From the NCBI GenBank assembly GCA_050084985.1, contig JBITNC010000002.1, positions 12,028,001 to 12,092,000 of the forward strand: a DNA stretch of 64,000 bases. The letters are read 5' to 3'. Each line of letters begins with the position of its first letter. Positions within the stretch are counted from its first letter, which is position 1. Under the pieces are notes generated by a model. That model searched no databases. It saw only the letters and a program-made list of their open reading frames with translations, and was not told the origin of the DNA. This document shows positions 44,403-55,490 of this stretch, in pieces. A program made the translations under genes and the position numbers. This DNA is from Nageia nagi (taxonomy: Eukaryota > Pinophyta).

Positions 44403-44941
44403 AAGTACTCATGCTTGTCTACAACATGCTATTTTATGGAACACTGTATTCCATGGGCTCTATGCCATTAGCATGTGTGTGACGTGGAGTCCTTTCAAAG
44501 TAGATAAGTACTCATGCTTACATTTTACTAAGTACTCATGCTTGTCTACAACATGCTATTTTATGGAACACTGTATTCCATGGGCTCTATGCCATTAGCA
44601 TGTGTGTGACGTGGAGTCCTTTCAAAGTAGATAAGTACTCATGCTTGTCTACAACATGCTATTTTATGGAACACTGTATTCCATGGGCTCTATGCCATTA
44701 GCATGTGTGTGACGTGGAGTCCTTTCAAAGTAGATAAGTACTCATGCTTGTCTACAACATGCTATTTTATGGAACACTGTATTCCATGGGCTCTATGCCA
44801 TTAGCATGTGTGTGACGTGGAGTCCTTTCAAAGTAGATAAGTACTCATGCTTGTCTACAACATGCTATTTTATGGAACACTGTATTCCATGGGCTCTATG
44901 CCATTAGCATGTGTGTGACGTGGAGTCCTTTCAAAGTAAAT
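44403..44941. repeat. 103-bp tandem repeat, five near-identical units
   Basis: 'aagtactcatgcttgtctac' recurs at 44403, 44530, 44633, 44736 and 44839. The last four steps are exactly 103 bp or end at 44941. The first unit has a 24-bp internal duplication (step 127). Units look almost identical, so the expansion is recent. A plus-strand 91-codon frame across it is a by-product. Confidence 0.88.
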
Positions 44942-47112
44942 AACATTTTAATGTTTGATAATTCTGCTATTTGCCCCAGTAGAATGGGTTTCATAATCAT
45001 TTCTTGCGAAAATCATTAGAAACATGTTTTTCCATGATTAGGGTTTTTTGTTGAACAAGACTTGAAAACAAGACAAACGCATTCTACTTCATTTATCGAG
45101 ATGGTGATACAAAATCAAGTTTACTACAAAGATCGACATAATGATAGATGGTATATATTATGTATTTTATTATTCATTCTTAAGAAACTTAAAATCATGA
45201 TTATTAAACTTTAATCATGAATGTACTTTGATGTGCTACACATTGATGTTGTATCTCAAGATTGAATAAGTGTTTCGATTATTGTTATTAGTTTTATTGT
45301 TATTTCAATCATCGAAATTGATTTTGATTTTCTTAGATATCTTCAAATTTAAGGATAATGATTTTATGATAGCATGTACAAAAGGATATGGAACAAGATG
45401 TAACAAAAGGATATGGAACAAGATGTAACACATATTCAATTTATGGGTAAATGATAGTGAATGGAAAGGGAAGAAGAACACCGACTTCCAATTCAAAGGG
45501 AAGAGGAATTTCTTACTCTCGATCCCAAGGAATGATGGAAGCTTTTTAACGATGTTCTAAGGGGTTAAAATGGATGGGATATGAAAGGAAAAGAACATTG
45601 ACTTCCAATTCAGTGGGGAGAATAATTTCTTATTCTTGATCCCAAAGAATAATGAAAGCTATAAAATTTAACAATGTTCTAGGGTTTTTATCAATCCACT
45701 AAGGGCAATTTCTTGCTTAAACTTGTAAATAAGAAAAGAAACAAGAGGTTTTAACAACAACAATGTTGACTCCCATATTAATGAGGAGAGCAATTACTCG
45801 CTCTTTTTCTCAAATAATATGGAAGCACCTCCAATTTAACAATCGGTAAAGATGGATTAGGAAATATATGGATGTTGGATAATAAAACATGAAAGTTGGT
45901 ATAGTATAATGTGTATGGGGGGATGGTGGATGTTAATATGAAAATAGTATAACAAATGAATGGACATGAGATGTATTGAGTATTTAGAGAGATAAACTAA
46001 TCAACTCCTCAAGGCATTGATAAATATAAGTGTAATATTAATTACTATGTAATAATAAATAGTATGGGGTGGAGGCATGAGATGATGAAGAAATGTAATG
46101 ATCATAATATTCAAGTTGACCATATTAACCAATCACCATTAGATTTTTCATTCTTTAGATGATATAAAACAAAGTCATGATATTCTCAGAATTATCATAG
46201 ACTCATGTGTGTGCAATGATGTTCATTTCCATCTCTAGACAATCTCAAACTAAATGTCACAAGAGCATAAAATATATAAGCTAGTTCATCCATATGAAAC
46301 GTACAGAGGTCCATAGGAAAGAAGGTCGCTAACCAATATGGACATGTCGCCACTCGTAAGGTATGCCCCATTGCCAGACAGGCGTCCATAGCCCCGATGA
46401 GGATTAACCCCTCCATCTCGCTATAACCCAAGAATCATTGTAGCAATTTTTTTTTTTTTTTTTATCATTTCTTTTCACCTGTCTCTTTTTTTTTTTGTCA
46501 TCTCTTTCCACCTGTCTTTTTATTTTTATTTTTTATCAACTGATTCTTGGGTTCGAGATGAAGCGAATAATAGGATGAATATGTAATACTTTCGCTAGAA
46601 ATCATGCTCTTGTAACACCTCATTCTTGACTGTTTTAAGATTATTTAAATGTGAAGATGTGTATGAGTCCATAATAATCTTAAGTGTATCATAGTCATGT
46701 TTGTTTATCATCCAAAGTTTCAAGGATTTCATGATGAAGGTTGGTAAAGTCAATAAGAATATTAATTTCATAAACTATTTCTTTTACGATAAATATTAAA
46801 CATATTTGTATAATGGTATGGAAGTGATCATGGATGATGTATAGTATATATGCCTTGATGAATTATTAGAATATAATCTAATACTCAAATATTCCAACAT
46901 AATAGGGGATGAATATGAGGTGGAACAAAGGAAATACATGGAAATGCAAGAAACATATTATAACCTATTTCAAAATCAGATGTGATCATTTTAGTTTTTA
47001 ATCATATTTTGATGTTTGTGTGATTTCTAAATCATGTTTTGATGAATTTTTTTTTTTTTTTATATGATGGGGGGCAATTTCCCCAATGTGATCTATGTAA
47101 AACATGAGGGGA
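44942..47112. other. Non-coding 3' interior of the 13.4-kb element, part 2
   Basis: No polymerase motif on either strand. Degenerate ~115-bp repeats (gacttccaattca...ggaatttctta) lie at 45475-45850, T-rich repeats with 'cacctgtct' at 46447-46540, and a ~54-bp duplication of 'gatggggg..cnnntnccccaatgtga' at 47065-47145 that straddles the end of the protease frame. Confidence 0.6.
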
Positions 47113-48600
47113 TCAAAAGTAAGATGGGGGACGACTGCCCCAATGTGAACGATGTGAAGGAGATTGAATATCCTTATGCAAATAACATAATTCATCATTG
47201 TTTAATTGTGTGGGATGTATGTATGTATTTTGTAGATGATGTAAATTGTTATCTATCAATAAAGATATATCTACTTCAAACCGTCTATCATCCATCAAAT
47301 CATGAAGGGCATGATTTAATTGGTGGCAATGTTTAGTATTATGCTTCAAGTGATGATTATAAACATGATGTCCATACTTATCGTATTTTATTGACTTAGG
47401 CTTTAGGTTTTCTTTCATTATATGATTTACCACCATCTTAGGTTGTTCTGATGATTGCATTCCATCAATGTAATGATCTTTGGATTTTAATCTCCATCTC
47501 ATATCTTTATGATTATGCACTTGCCTAGCAAAGATGGATGATGATTTCCCCTTTGAATTTTGCATAGGAGGTTTCATTTTTGATGATTTTATAATATTAT
47601 AATGTGAGTATGGATTTTCATCTCTTCGTACACAATGGAGTACTCCTTCATGAGTGTATTTTAGGCAACCATGAAATGTAGATGGGACACATTCCATTTC
47701 TTGAATCCATGGTCTACCTAAAAGAATATTATATTGTTCAATGTTTCCTTCGATGATATGTAATGATGTTTGTATCATCTTACATCCAATGGTGATGGGT
47801 AACACTATCGACCCTATCGTTGAACATAAGGCATTATTAAATGCTTTTATTTGCAATGATGGTAAAGAAATATGAGAGAAGGGAAGATTCAATTTGTGAT
47901 ATGCTGATGTAGATATGATATTGACATCTGACCCTTCATCTATTAATATCCTCTTAACCATTTTATCATTCACTTCACCGATGACATGGAGAGGTGGATT
48001 TAACCCTTGAGGTCCCTTGTTTGATCGTCTCTCATGGTCATAAAAAGAAATAATAGGCTGATGCATCAATGGAGGAGATTGCATTTCGTATTTTTGATTA
48101 TATGATGTATCAATTTGTTTTTCTTGTACGTTTTTAGTTCCAGTATCAACTCCAACTATTCCTATAATAGGTCGATTACTTGGATTCCAGGTGGGTGTCA
48201 CTTGACTGTAGTTAGGTACAATAGATATCGTATTTACTTGATATGAAGGAAGTGATTCTTGATAATCTTCTAAATTTTGATTTGAAATAGAAGTATGGTC
48301 TTCAACTTCCAAGTCATTATCTTTGATTGAATTTTGAGTTCTATTTCTCAATGCTAGACAGTTTTTTGTACTATGACCTTTTTGATGGTGATAATTACAA
48401 TACTCATTTTTGTTATATTTTTCTTTCTTCATAATTTTTATTTCACCATATTCAATTTTGACCTTCTCAATTATAACTGCATGAGCAATAACTTCTTCGA
48501 GAGTTTTATATTGTTGGATTTGTAATATACTAGCTATAGGCCTTACACAATTTTGACTGAATAATCCAATTAACTCCTCTTGAGGTAAGGTATATGGCAT
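47113..48600 (-). CDS. Gag C-terminus and aspartic protease of the 13.4-kb element
   Basis: A 495-codon frame in the same frame as the upstream gag. Near residue 68 it has a zinc knuckle YCNYHHQKGHSTKNC (CX2HX4HX4C). Around 216-300 it has a retroviral-type protease: KRILIDEGSDVNIIS with DEG in place of the usual D-S/T-G, and ILLGRPWIQ toward its end. A second, cysteine-poor copy of the knuckle pattern (NHHLKHNTKHCHQLNHAL) sits near residue 415. The frame ends at RPPSYF with no RT following. Whether DEG is catalytically competent is unclear. The start at 48600 is only the first Met after a stop; the true product probably continues from 50283. Confidence 0.8.
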   Translation of the reverse strand: MPYTLPQEELIGLFSQNCVRPIASILQIQQYKTLEEVIAHAVIIEKVKIEYGEIKIMKKEKYNKNEYCNYHHQKGHSTKNCLALRNRTQNSIKDNDLEVEDHTSISNQNLEDYQESLPSYQVNTISIVPNYSQVTPTWNPSNRPIIGIVGVDTGTKNVQEKQIDTSYNQKYEMQSPPLMHQPIISFYDHERRSNKGPQGLNPPLHVIGEVNDKMVKRILIDEGSDVNIISTSAYHKLNLPFSHISLPSLQIKAFNNALCSTIGSIVLPITIGCKMIQTSLHIIEGNIEQYNILLGRPWIQEMECVPSTFHGCLKYTHEGVLHCVRRDENPYSHYNIIKSSKMKPPMQNSKGKSSSIFARQVHNHKDMRWRLKSKDHYIDGMQSSEQPKMVVNHIMKENLKPKSIKYDKYGHHVYNHHLKHNTKHCHQLNHALHDLMDDRRFEVDISLLIDNNLHHLQNTYIHPTQLNNDELCYLHKDIQSPSHRSHWGSRPPSYF

Positions 48601-48621
48601 GACATAGAGTATATCCTTCCA

Positions 48622-50283
48622 TCATGAAACAAAGTCAACAATTGATTCATTCTGAGATTGTTTTAGTTCTATAAGATCCATAATAGAAGATTCCTCTTTG
48701 GTATAAATCCTAAAATGTTGTAAGAACAAGTTTGCCAATTGAGGAAATGAATAAATACTATATCGTGGTAAATTATTATACCATTCCAGGGCTTGGGCTG
48801 CAAGCGTCATGGGAAACAAACGTATCATCAAGTCCTCATCATTAGAAATTAGGTAATTTGAAAACTTAAACCACCTTAAATGTTCCTTAGGATCCTCATT
48901 TCCTGTAAAAGGAACTATCTTAGGCATTTCAAAGTTGTAAGGTAATTTCTTCTTAGAGACACTTGGATGGATGGGTTCATTGCAAATATTATCATATGTC
49001 AACTTCTTGGACCTTGATATGTTCATTTCTTTATTCATGAAATCCTTCATGAAATCTTCTAATTCTTTGTCTGTCCAACTACCCTGAGTATGTTTTCGGT
49101 ATCTTCTATGATTGGTATTTCTTTCTGACTTTAGGTTTGAATTATAAGATTCGTCATCGGAAAGATATCTTGACAACAGTGATGAAGATGGAAGATTAGA
49201 AGGTAAATGATGCCCTTGCATGGGATTTCTAAAAGTTGTAGATGGTTGTACTTTATTTTGTTGAGACTTCTCGTGAAGTAACCACCTATCTCGAACTTCT
49301 TGTTTTACCTTATCAAAGATTTGTCGTTGTTTGTCAAGCTCTTGCTTTTCTTTTTCTTTGAGTTCTATATTCTTTTCTTTAATTTTGGCTTCCTCTTCTA
49401 ACTTATATTTAACATCTTCATATCTTTTACTAAAGTTTATAGTTTCTTCACAATCTCTCTCTGTGTGTTTTCTCTTTGCCTCCAACTCTGCAAAAGAGGG
49501 TATCTCTCCTACCTTGAATTGTTTAGCTGAAACTTTTCTACATTTTTCTTGCGATGAGGGTGAACAAGTTTCATCCTTGAACTCAAGAATATCATGAGAT
49601 TCATGGGAATCAATAGAAGGTCTTGTAACCTCAAGAAGAGGAGGAGAATGAAATTGCAATTCTGAAGAATGCTCTGAAAGATCCTCAAGATTCATGTCAA
49701 ACTCATCTTCTTTAATATCATATTCATCCCAAAGTTGGGGTGAAGACATCAAGGTATCTAACTCTAGGAGGTCATATGATTTAGCATAAGATGTTGCATC
49801 AAGACCTTCGACATTAATACTTGATTCATCCCTTAGCAAATTGGATTCATTAGGTTCGATAGTCTCGAAAGGAGATGCACAACAAGATTTTAATTTGATG
49901 AGATGTGTTGATGAGTTTTCAATCTTTATGATGGGATCATTATTTTTAGTGTCAAACTCATCCCATGATGAGGGTGAAGGAATGGAAGAACTATACTCTA
50001 GCTCTTCATGGGATCTAACAAGGCTTTCTGAGGATTGAAGAAGAGGTATATTACATTGTTCTATTTCTGCTAAGTATGGTAAAAGCTTTTCAATGTTGAT
50101 ATAAAAATCACTCTTCATAACCTTTGAAGTAGAATAAGTATCTAAGGTTGTCTTGGCAAGATGTGACCATAGTCTTTGTATCTTTGGTTTTACTTTGATA
50201 GAAAAAGGCACATAGTTTAAAAGTGCAACCAAGACGAACCTCATAATGATAAGATTCAAAAGCCTATTAATTGTTCTCAACAA
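48622..50283 (-). CDS. Gag of the 13.4-kb element, with long N-terminal extension
   Basis: 553 codons, starting ~810 bases inside the right LTR. The last ~105 residues are the retrotransposon gag capsid-like domain: MPKIVPFTGNEDPKEHLRWF, AAQALEWYNNLP, LANLFLQHF. Before it lies an unusual ~440-residue region with two related acidic blocks (SWDEFD and LWDEYD), a predicted charged coiled coil at about 265-335 (EEEAKIKEKNIELKEKEKQE) and a basic stretch (RRYRKHTQG). It ends in an in-frame TGA at 48622-48624, and the same frame resumes at once with WKDILYV toward the next frame. Either this is one inactivating mutation or a readthrough signal separates two Gag forms. Confidence 0.8.
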   Translation of the reverse strand: MLRTINRLLNLIIMRFVLVALLNYVPFSIKVKPKIQRLWSHLAKTTLDTYSTSKVMKSDFYINIEKLLPYLAEIEQCNIPLLQSSESLVRSHEELEYSSSIPSPSSWDEFDTKNNDPIIKIENSSTHLIKLKSCCASPFETIEPNESNLLRDESSINVEGLDATSYAKSYDLLELDTLMSSPQLWDEYDIKEDEFDMNLEDLSEHSSELQFHSPPLLEVTRPSIDSHESHDILEFKDETCSPSSQEKCRKVSAKQFKVGEIPSFAELEAKRKHTERDCEETINFSKRYEDVKYKLEEEAKIKEKNIELKEKEKQELDKQRQIFDKVKQEVRDRWLLHEKSQQNKVQPSTTFRNPMQGHHLPSNLPSSSLLSRYLSDDESYNSNLKSERNTNHRRYRKHTQGSWTDKELEDFMKDFMNKEMNISRSKKLTYDNICNEPIHPSVSKKKLPYNFEMPKIVPFTGNEDPKEHLRWFKFSNYLISNDEDLMIRLFPMTLAAQALEWYNNLPRYSIYSFPQLANLFLQHFRIYTKEESSIMDLIELKQSQNESIVDFVS

Positions 50284-51093
50284 TTCAAAATTTGTATGGC
50301 TCTATAGTGACTGACATGCCTATGTTTCTATTTGTTACAAAGAGATTTCAAAGTAAAAAACTTAAATAAGATCAAATTTTAACGTCTTTTAAAACCTATT
50401 CCTTTGTATGACCTATTATATCATTCCATAAATGAAACATGTCAATTCAGCATTTGAACATTTTCTTTCTTTTTCTTTTAAGCAAACATCGTAAAATATA
50501 TTTATGCATACTACCCTCCCAAAAGATATTAAATGTTGTAAATTACTTCCTCTTACTAGTCACATATCCCTTCGACCTCCAATGGAGTGGTAAGGGCAGA
50601 CTTGATAAAAGGTGATTATATGTGGATAATTTAACCCTTCTTATCAGGTCTATTCTGGTCACCTTAGATCGCACAAAGCGCAAAGGGAGAGCATAAGTAG
50701 ACAAGGTAAAAAGTATTTAATGTGTACGTACTCAAAACATGAAAATAAATACATAAAAATAAATTAATACAAAAAGCCATTTAACCTTTCACTATCCATT
50801 TCCTATATGCACTCTGAGCAAAGAGATCACACACAATTTTACCGACTGTCATTTTAAATGCCTAATTACGCTTACTGTATTTACATCAGATTGGAAAACA
50901 TACCTATCTTGCAGAGATCGTCGGTGATTCTACTACGATCGTTGACGATCCACAGAACACAGAAAACAACAACAAAACAACAGATTAAGTTAGTTTCTGA
51001 TTCCACAAGATGCAAACAGATTTAAAAATAAAATCAAAACAATATGCAATTGATCCTATTTTTGCTTTAATTTTCTGAAATGCATGCAAGGGG
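50284..51093. other. 5' untranslated leader of the 13.4-kb element
   Basis: About 810 bp between the primer site and the gag start. No coding content. Confidence 0.6.
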
Positions 51094-51110
51094 CCCTCCT
51101 TCTAGCGCCA
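51094..51110 (-). other. Primer binding site of the 13.4-kb element
   Basis: The minus strand reads TGGCGCTAGAAGGAGGG, three bases inside the LTR. The TGG start fits the CCA end of a tRNA. I do not assign the tRNA. It is not the initiator-Met site used by the other two elements here. Confidence 0.65.
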
Positions 51111-51749
51111 GATTGTGTACATCAAATTATGCACCTAAAATGCAATTTAGACAGATAAATCATTCAACATAATTAATCATGAACATATTCGACAATACAC
51201 ATCAATAATAATGATGATATTATATTCTGAAGTATTTTAATACAAAAATGAGTTTTATTGATCTGTTTTGATCAGCATCTATAGCGATCGTTGTGGGTTG
51301 GTAACAATCAGTGCGGATCAGTAACGATTGAAGCACAACTCTGCATTCTTAACGCCATTGTATTCATTGTAAACCTTTGGCCTTTGTTATCGATCTGGTG
51401 AATCACCACCGACCAATCTTTGAATCATCCACGATCGAATCTGTATGCACTGGAGTAATCTTCACAGAATTTTGAAGTGTTTTTGTCGATTCCTTGTTGT
51501 TTCTCTTTACGTTTACTTCCGTCATCCCCTTTCTATATTGACCCTGCACACAGAAAACGAACAAAGCATCAAAAGCATACCTGTCCATACATATTAATCA
51601 GCAAATGAATAACATAATATGGAAATATAATTGTTATGAGATTTGCTATTAATCAAGCTTACAACCTTTTGTTGATAATCTCCTGATTTGATTTCAACAG
51701 AGCTTCGCTATATTAAAAATTGGGTCCCCGTGTTATCATACAGAGCTTG

Positions 51750-51757
51750 TATTTATA
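51750..51757 (-). promoter_or_regulatory. TATA box of the right (5') LTR
   Basis: Minus-strand TATAAATA, identical in context to 40531-40538. This is the copy that would drive transcription of the element. Confidence 0.65.
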
Positions 51758-52109
51758 AGCTCAATAGGTTGTTATTAATTTGTTTATCATCCCAAGATTT
51801 CAGGTAACCTCCCGACATAAATTTGAATATGGTATTATCTCTGATCTGCATTCATGATTTCAAATTGGACGTACTCGGCTATTTTGGACTTAAATTTGTT
51901 TATTGTTTAACTGTTCAAGGATCGTCACCAAGTTTTTAGTGATTATATATTAACATTATAATGGTCGTTCTATTATCGTTTTTTAATGATAAGGGTCGGA
52001 AAAAACACCTGTTTCATATATGTTTGAAATATAATAAATTCTTTATTGAAACCCCGGGTACTTTACCTGCAATCATGAGTTCAAAACAAGCCGGAGTCAA
52101 TAGTAAAAG

Positions 52110-52310
52110 CGTTCCGAAATAAAAAACGTTCCGGAATGAAAGTGTTCCGAAAGTGAGTATTTCGGAAATAAGTGTTCCGGAAGTGAGTGTTCCAGAAATA
52201 AGTGTTCCGGAAGTGAGTGTTCCGGAAGTAAGTGTTCAAGAAGTGAGTGTTCCGGAAATAAGTGTTCTGAAAATAGCACATTCCAGAAATAGCACATTCT
52301 GAAAGTAAAT
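52110..52310. promoter_or_regulatory. TTCCGGAA 15-bp array in the 5' LTR
   Basis: Same phased array as in the left LTR, with more point changes. It lies upstream of the TATA box in transcription direction. Confidence 0.55.
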
Positions 52311-53259
52311 TAAAAGCTTAATTGTGGAAAAGTCCAGGTTCCGGAGATGATGAGGTCATCAGGGAGTGACCAAGTATCCGGAGCCAGTATAACATTCTGG
52401 AATTAAGAAGATGACGCCACGGGGAGAATGATATTCACATTTTAAGTGAACCCGGGTCCCGGAAATGCTGACGTCATCCCGAGGTGATTAAATATCCGGA
52501 ACCAGTATAACATTCTGAAATTCTGACGATGACATCACGGGGAAACAAAGTTCACAGTTTTAACTGAACCCGGGTCTCGAAAGATGATGAGGTCATCAAG
52601 GAGTGACCAAATATCCGGAACCAGTATAACATTCCAGAATTCTGACGATGACATCACGGGGGGAAACCAAGTTCACAGTTTTAACTGAACCCGGGTCCCG
52701 GAAGATGATGAGGTCATCAGGGAGTGATCAAAGATCTGGAACCAATATAACATTCCAGAATTAAGAAGATGACATCACGAGGAGAACGATATTCACATTT
52801 TAAGTGAAAACTGGGTCCCGAAAGTGATGACATCATCCAGGAGTGATCGAAGATCCGGAACCAGTATAACATTCCGGAACTAAATGATAGAGCTTAATTG
52901 TAGAAAAGCCCGAGTCCCAGAAGTGATGACATCATCCGGGAGTGATCAAAGATCCAGAACCAGTATAACATTCCGAAATTAAGAAGATGACGTCACGGGG
53001 AGAATGATATTCACATTTTAAGTGAAAACTGGGTCCCGGAAGTGATGACATCATCTAGGAGTGATCGAAGATTCGGAACCAGTATAACATTCCGGAACTA
53101 AATGATAGAGCTTAATTGTAGAAAAGCCCGGGTCCCGGAGATGATGATGTCATCCGAGAGTGATCAAAGATCCGAAACCAGTATAACATTCCGGAAATAA
53201 ATGATAAAGCTTAAAGGCCCGCACTGACCTAGTAATAGTGTTTATTTTTAGTGTCTACA

Positions 53260-53264
53260 GTGAG
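53260..53264. repeat. Target-site duplication, right (GTGAG)
   Basis: Exact partner of 39891-39895. Confidence 0.88.
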
Positions 53265-53479
53265 TATATTGCATAATTTCTAAAATGTTTCCTTAATTTT
53301 GATTTGCTATCATCAAGAAATTCTTTACCTCAATACTATTCTCTCTAATGATTCTTTGATATGCAAGTTCTACAATTTGGCCAAAGCATACCTCTTTTTC
53401 TTACTTTTTCAATCGAATAATTTTGAATAGTATGGGTTTCCATTATTTAACATATTTGAAAAAATTCTGCACTAATTTT

Positions 53480-54025
53480 CTTAAAGTGAGGCATGCATTG
53501 GCAACATGCCGTTCCCTAGTACAATGTTGACATCAGATTCCTTTCTTAGTGTGTGATGTTTCATTAGGATCGAGAGGGGATAGGTTGGTGGTTTGGTAAG
53601 TGAGTTTCTCAATTTGGTTTGATGTATCAAGGTTTGTACTCTCATATCACCCTGGTTGATGTTCAAATTTAATTGCTCCTTATAGGGCATCTACGTAAGA
53701 ATAATACAACTTCTCCATGACCCATCGAATGTTAGGTCTAAGGCTAGCGATAAAGTTGAACCATTCAATATTTTATTTCTGAGGCATAAGTTCAAATAAT
53801 TTACATTATGTTGTATTGAATTATTTATCAAATTCTTGTTTAGTTCCTTTAGGACCTTGTAACATGTCTCTCATTTTGTTAACACTCTCTATCTTGGCTT
53901 CAAGAAAGTGATACTCTGCTTCAAAGGAATATCTTATATCTTACCATATTTTTGCTTGTTGATTCCTAGTTACCTTCTTAAACTTTATAAGCCATTGCAG
54001 TATTTCATTTCATAACATTTTAGCG
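53480..54025 (-). pseudogene. LTR-retrotransposon gag relic
   Basis: One minus frame with about ten stops reads RYSFEAEYHFLEAKIESVNK, MRDMLQGPKGTKQEFDK, KLFELMPQ and FIASLRPNIRWVMEKLYYSY followed by AIKFEHQ. This is the layout of the central and C-terminal gag helices of Ty3-type elements (block of F..L....P, then F...L...I...V). There are no LTRs or pol nearby. It belongs to the old DNA into which the LTR cluster inserted. Confidence 0.55.
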
Positions 54026-55490
54026 AAGTCAAAAATCTTAATATCATCAATAGTGACACTATGATAGTGCTAATCATTTTCTAATATGAATAATTGTTCT
54101 TTGGTTTCATTGGTATCCTTTGAAAAAAAAGTAGCTTGAAAGTGTAAGAGGAAGATATTTTTCACCTTGGTTATATTTGTTGGTTTTGTTATCTTTTTTT
54201 GGGTTGGTGTGAATGTCTTCCTTTCCATATTTGATGGTGCTTTTATGTTCTTGATTGGTCTCTAGATAAATTAATATTAGATTATTATTCTTAATCAATT
54301 TAAATATATATTTAAATTATGGGTCATTATTTCTTTTTTCTTGTTGAGATGGTGACTTTATTGTGAATCTTCTCCTTTTGTTAGCTCTTTCTTTGTTAAG
54401 ATATGATAATATTTCAATTTCATCAATGAGCATAAGGATATGTGGAGTTGAGGAATTGATGCGATTTCTTCCTTCTTATCTTTTCTATGTTCAACAGGTT
54501 CACATCGGTAAAGGTGTTAATATATTTCTCAATTATAATTAAAATGATCAAGGATTTATTTAGTTTGGGTTTTCTCTTTCTAATGTGCTAGGGAGCATTT
54601 TCGATAAGCCTCATTATTTTATTTTTCTGCCATAAAAAACTTAGTACTCTACATCTTTATTCATTTCAAAGAAGATTTAGTGAGTACTCTATCATAAGAT
54701 GAACCAACATCATCATTTTCCCCATCTAAAATGGATCATCTAAAAGATTTTATTTTATCTAATTTTTAATCTTGATTATGTGATGTACATTCTATATCAC
54801 TAGTAAGAGTTTGATTTTGTATATAGGTCCCTACTCCCAAATCATCATCTTGTATTCTTTGTTCTTCTAGTTGGCTTTTTGGTGATCCTATTTCTTTTGA
54901 TGATTTTGGTTTATCTATCAATTATTTCATTTTTGAAAAGTTTTTTTATTATCACAAGTTCTTATATTTGTTATAAAGTTTTATAGGTTTGTAATCCAAG
55001 GGATTTTCTTTTACTTTTTTAGAGATACATAAGGTTTCAATTGTATCATCAAGAGAAATGTGTAGCCTTTCTTCTAGGTTAGGTGGATTTTCCATATAGG
55101 ATCTTCCTAATTAAACTCTTAATCCCCAATATTTCCTTGATCACTCATAATCATTTTGGAAGGTGGTAATTCACCACTCAATATATCTTCGGTAGTTTAT
55201 TTTATCTCTTCTACTTATCCTTCTAGATTTTCATCAGTGTCTTTTAATGTTTTATCAATATGAAAGTTCTCAATCTTAGGTACCTCTTGTCCTTATTTGT
55301 TGAATATGGAAGTTAAATTTGAGCTAATTCAATGTTCTTTTGTTTCCTATTGATTCTTCTTTCCTCTCACAATAGTGTGCTATTGCTTTTCCCTCTTTCC
55401 ATTTTCTTTTTCTTTTTTATTTCTAATTATTCTTTAAACTTTTTCTTCCCCATTTTATTTTTCACTAGATTCCTATCATTTTATGTCCTT
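54026..55490. other. AT-rich DNA, no gene seen
   Basis: T-rich on the plus strand. Apparent membrane-like frames (for example 55332-55589) are low-complexity translations of T-runs. A 63-codon Asn/Lys-rich minus frame at 54107-54298 may belong to the gag relic but has no motif. Confidence 0.5.

Larger units (their letters stand above)
39896..53259 (-). mobile_element. Large gag-protease-only LTR retrotransposon (13.4 kb)
   Basis: Two 2.15-kb LTRs (TGTAGACAC...TACACA read on the minus strand), a primer site at 51094-51110, a polypurine tract at 42047-42062 and a perfect GTGAG duplication show a complete minus-strand insertion. The 9.07-kb interior encodes only gag and an aspartic protease (50283-47113). 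The remaining 5 kb has no reverse transcriptase, RNase H or integrase trace. This matches the structural class called TR-GAG elements, which rely on enzymes from partners. The knuckle and protease style (CxYHxxxGHxTxxC; ILLGRPW) recalls the Ty3 lineages with large internal regions (Athila/Tat/Ogre side). LTRs are highly similar, so it moved fairly recently. Confidence 0.9.
51114..53259 (-). repeat. 5' LTR (right on the map) of the 13.4-kb element
   Basis: 2146 bp, co-linear with 39896-42046. The 15-bp TTCCGGAA array is at 52110-52310 (several units eroded to TTCCGAAA or TTCCAGAA), the 121-bp repeats are at 52325-53215 and a TATA box is at 51750-51757. Many TGACGTCA sites read TGACATCA here. 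Confidence 0.9.

Noticed and set aside
44323-44598. 91-codon plus-strand frame with internal repetition
   Set aside because: It lies inside the 103-bp tandem array, opposite to the coding strand of the element.
42047-47112. Hidden pol domain in the 13.4-kb element
   Set aside because: Both strands were read for YxDD, the D-D-E integrase pattern and RNase H motifs; none was found, even allowing for stops.
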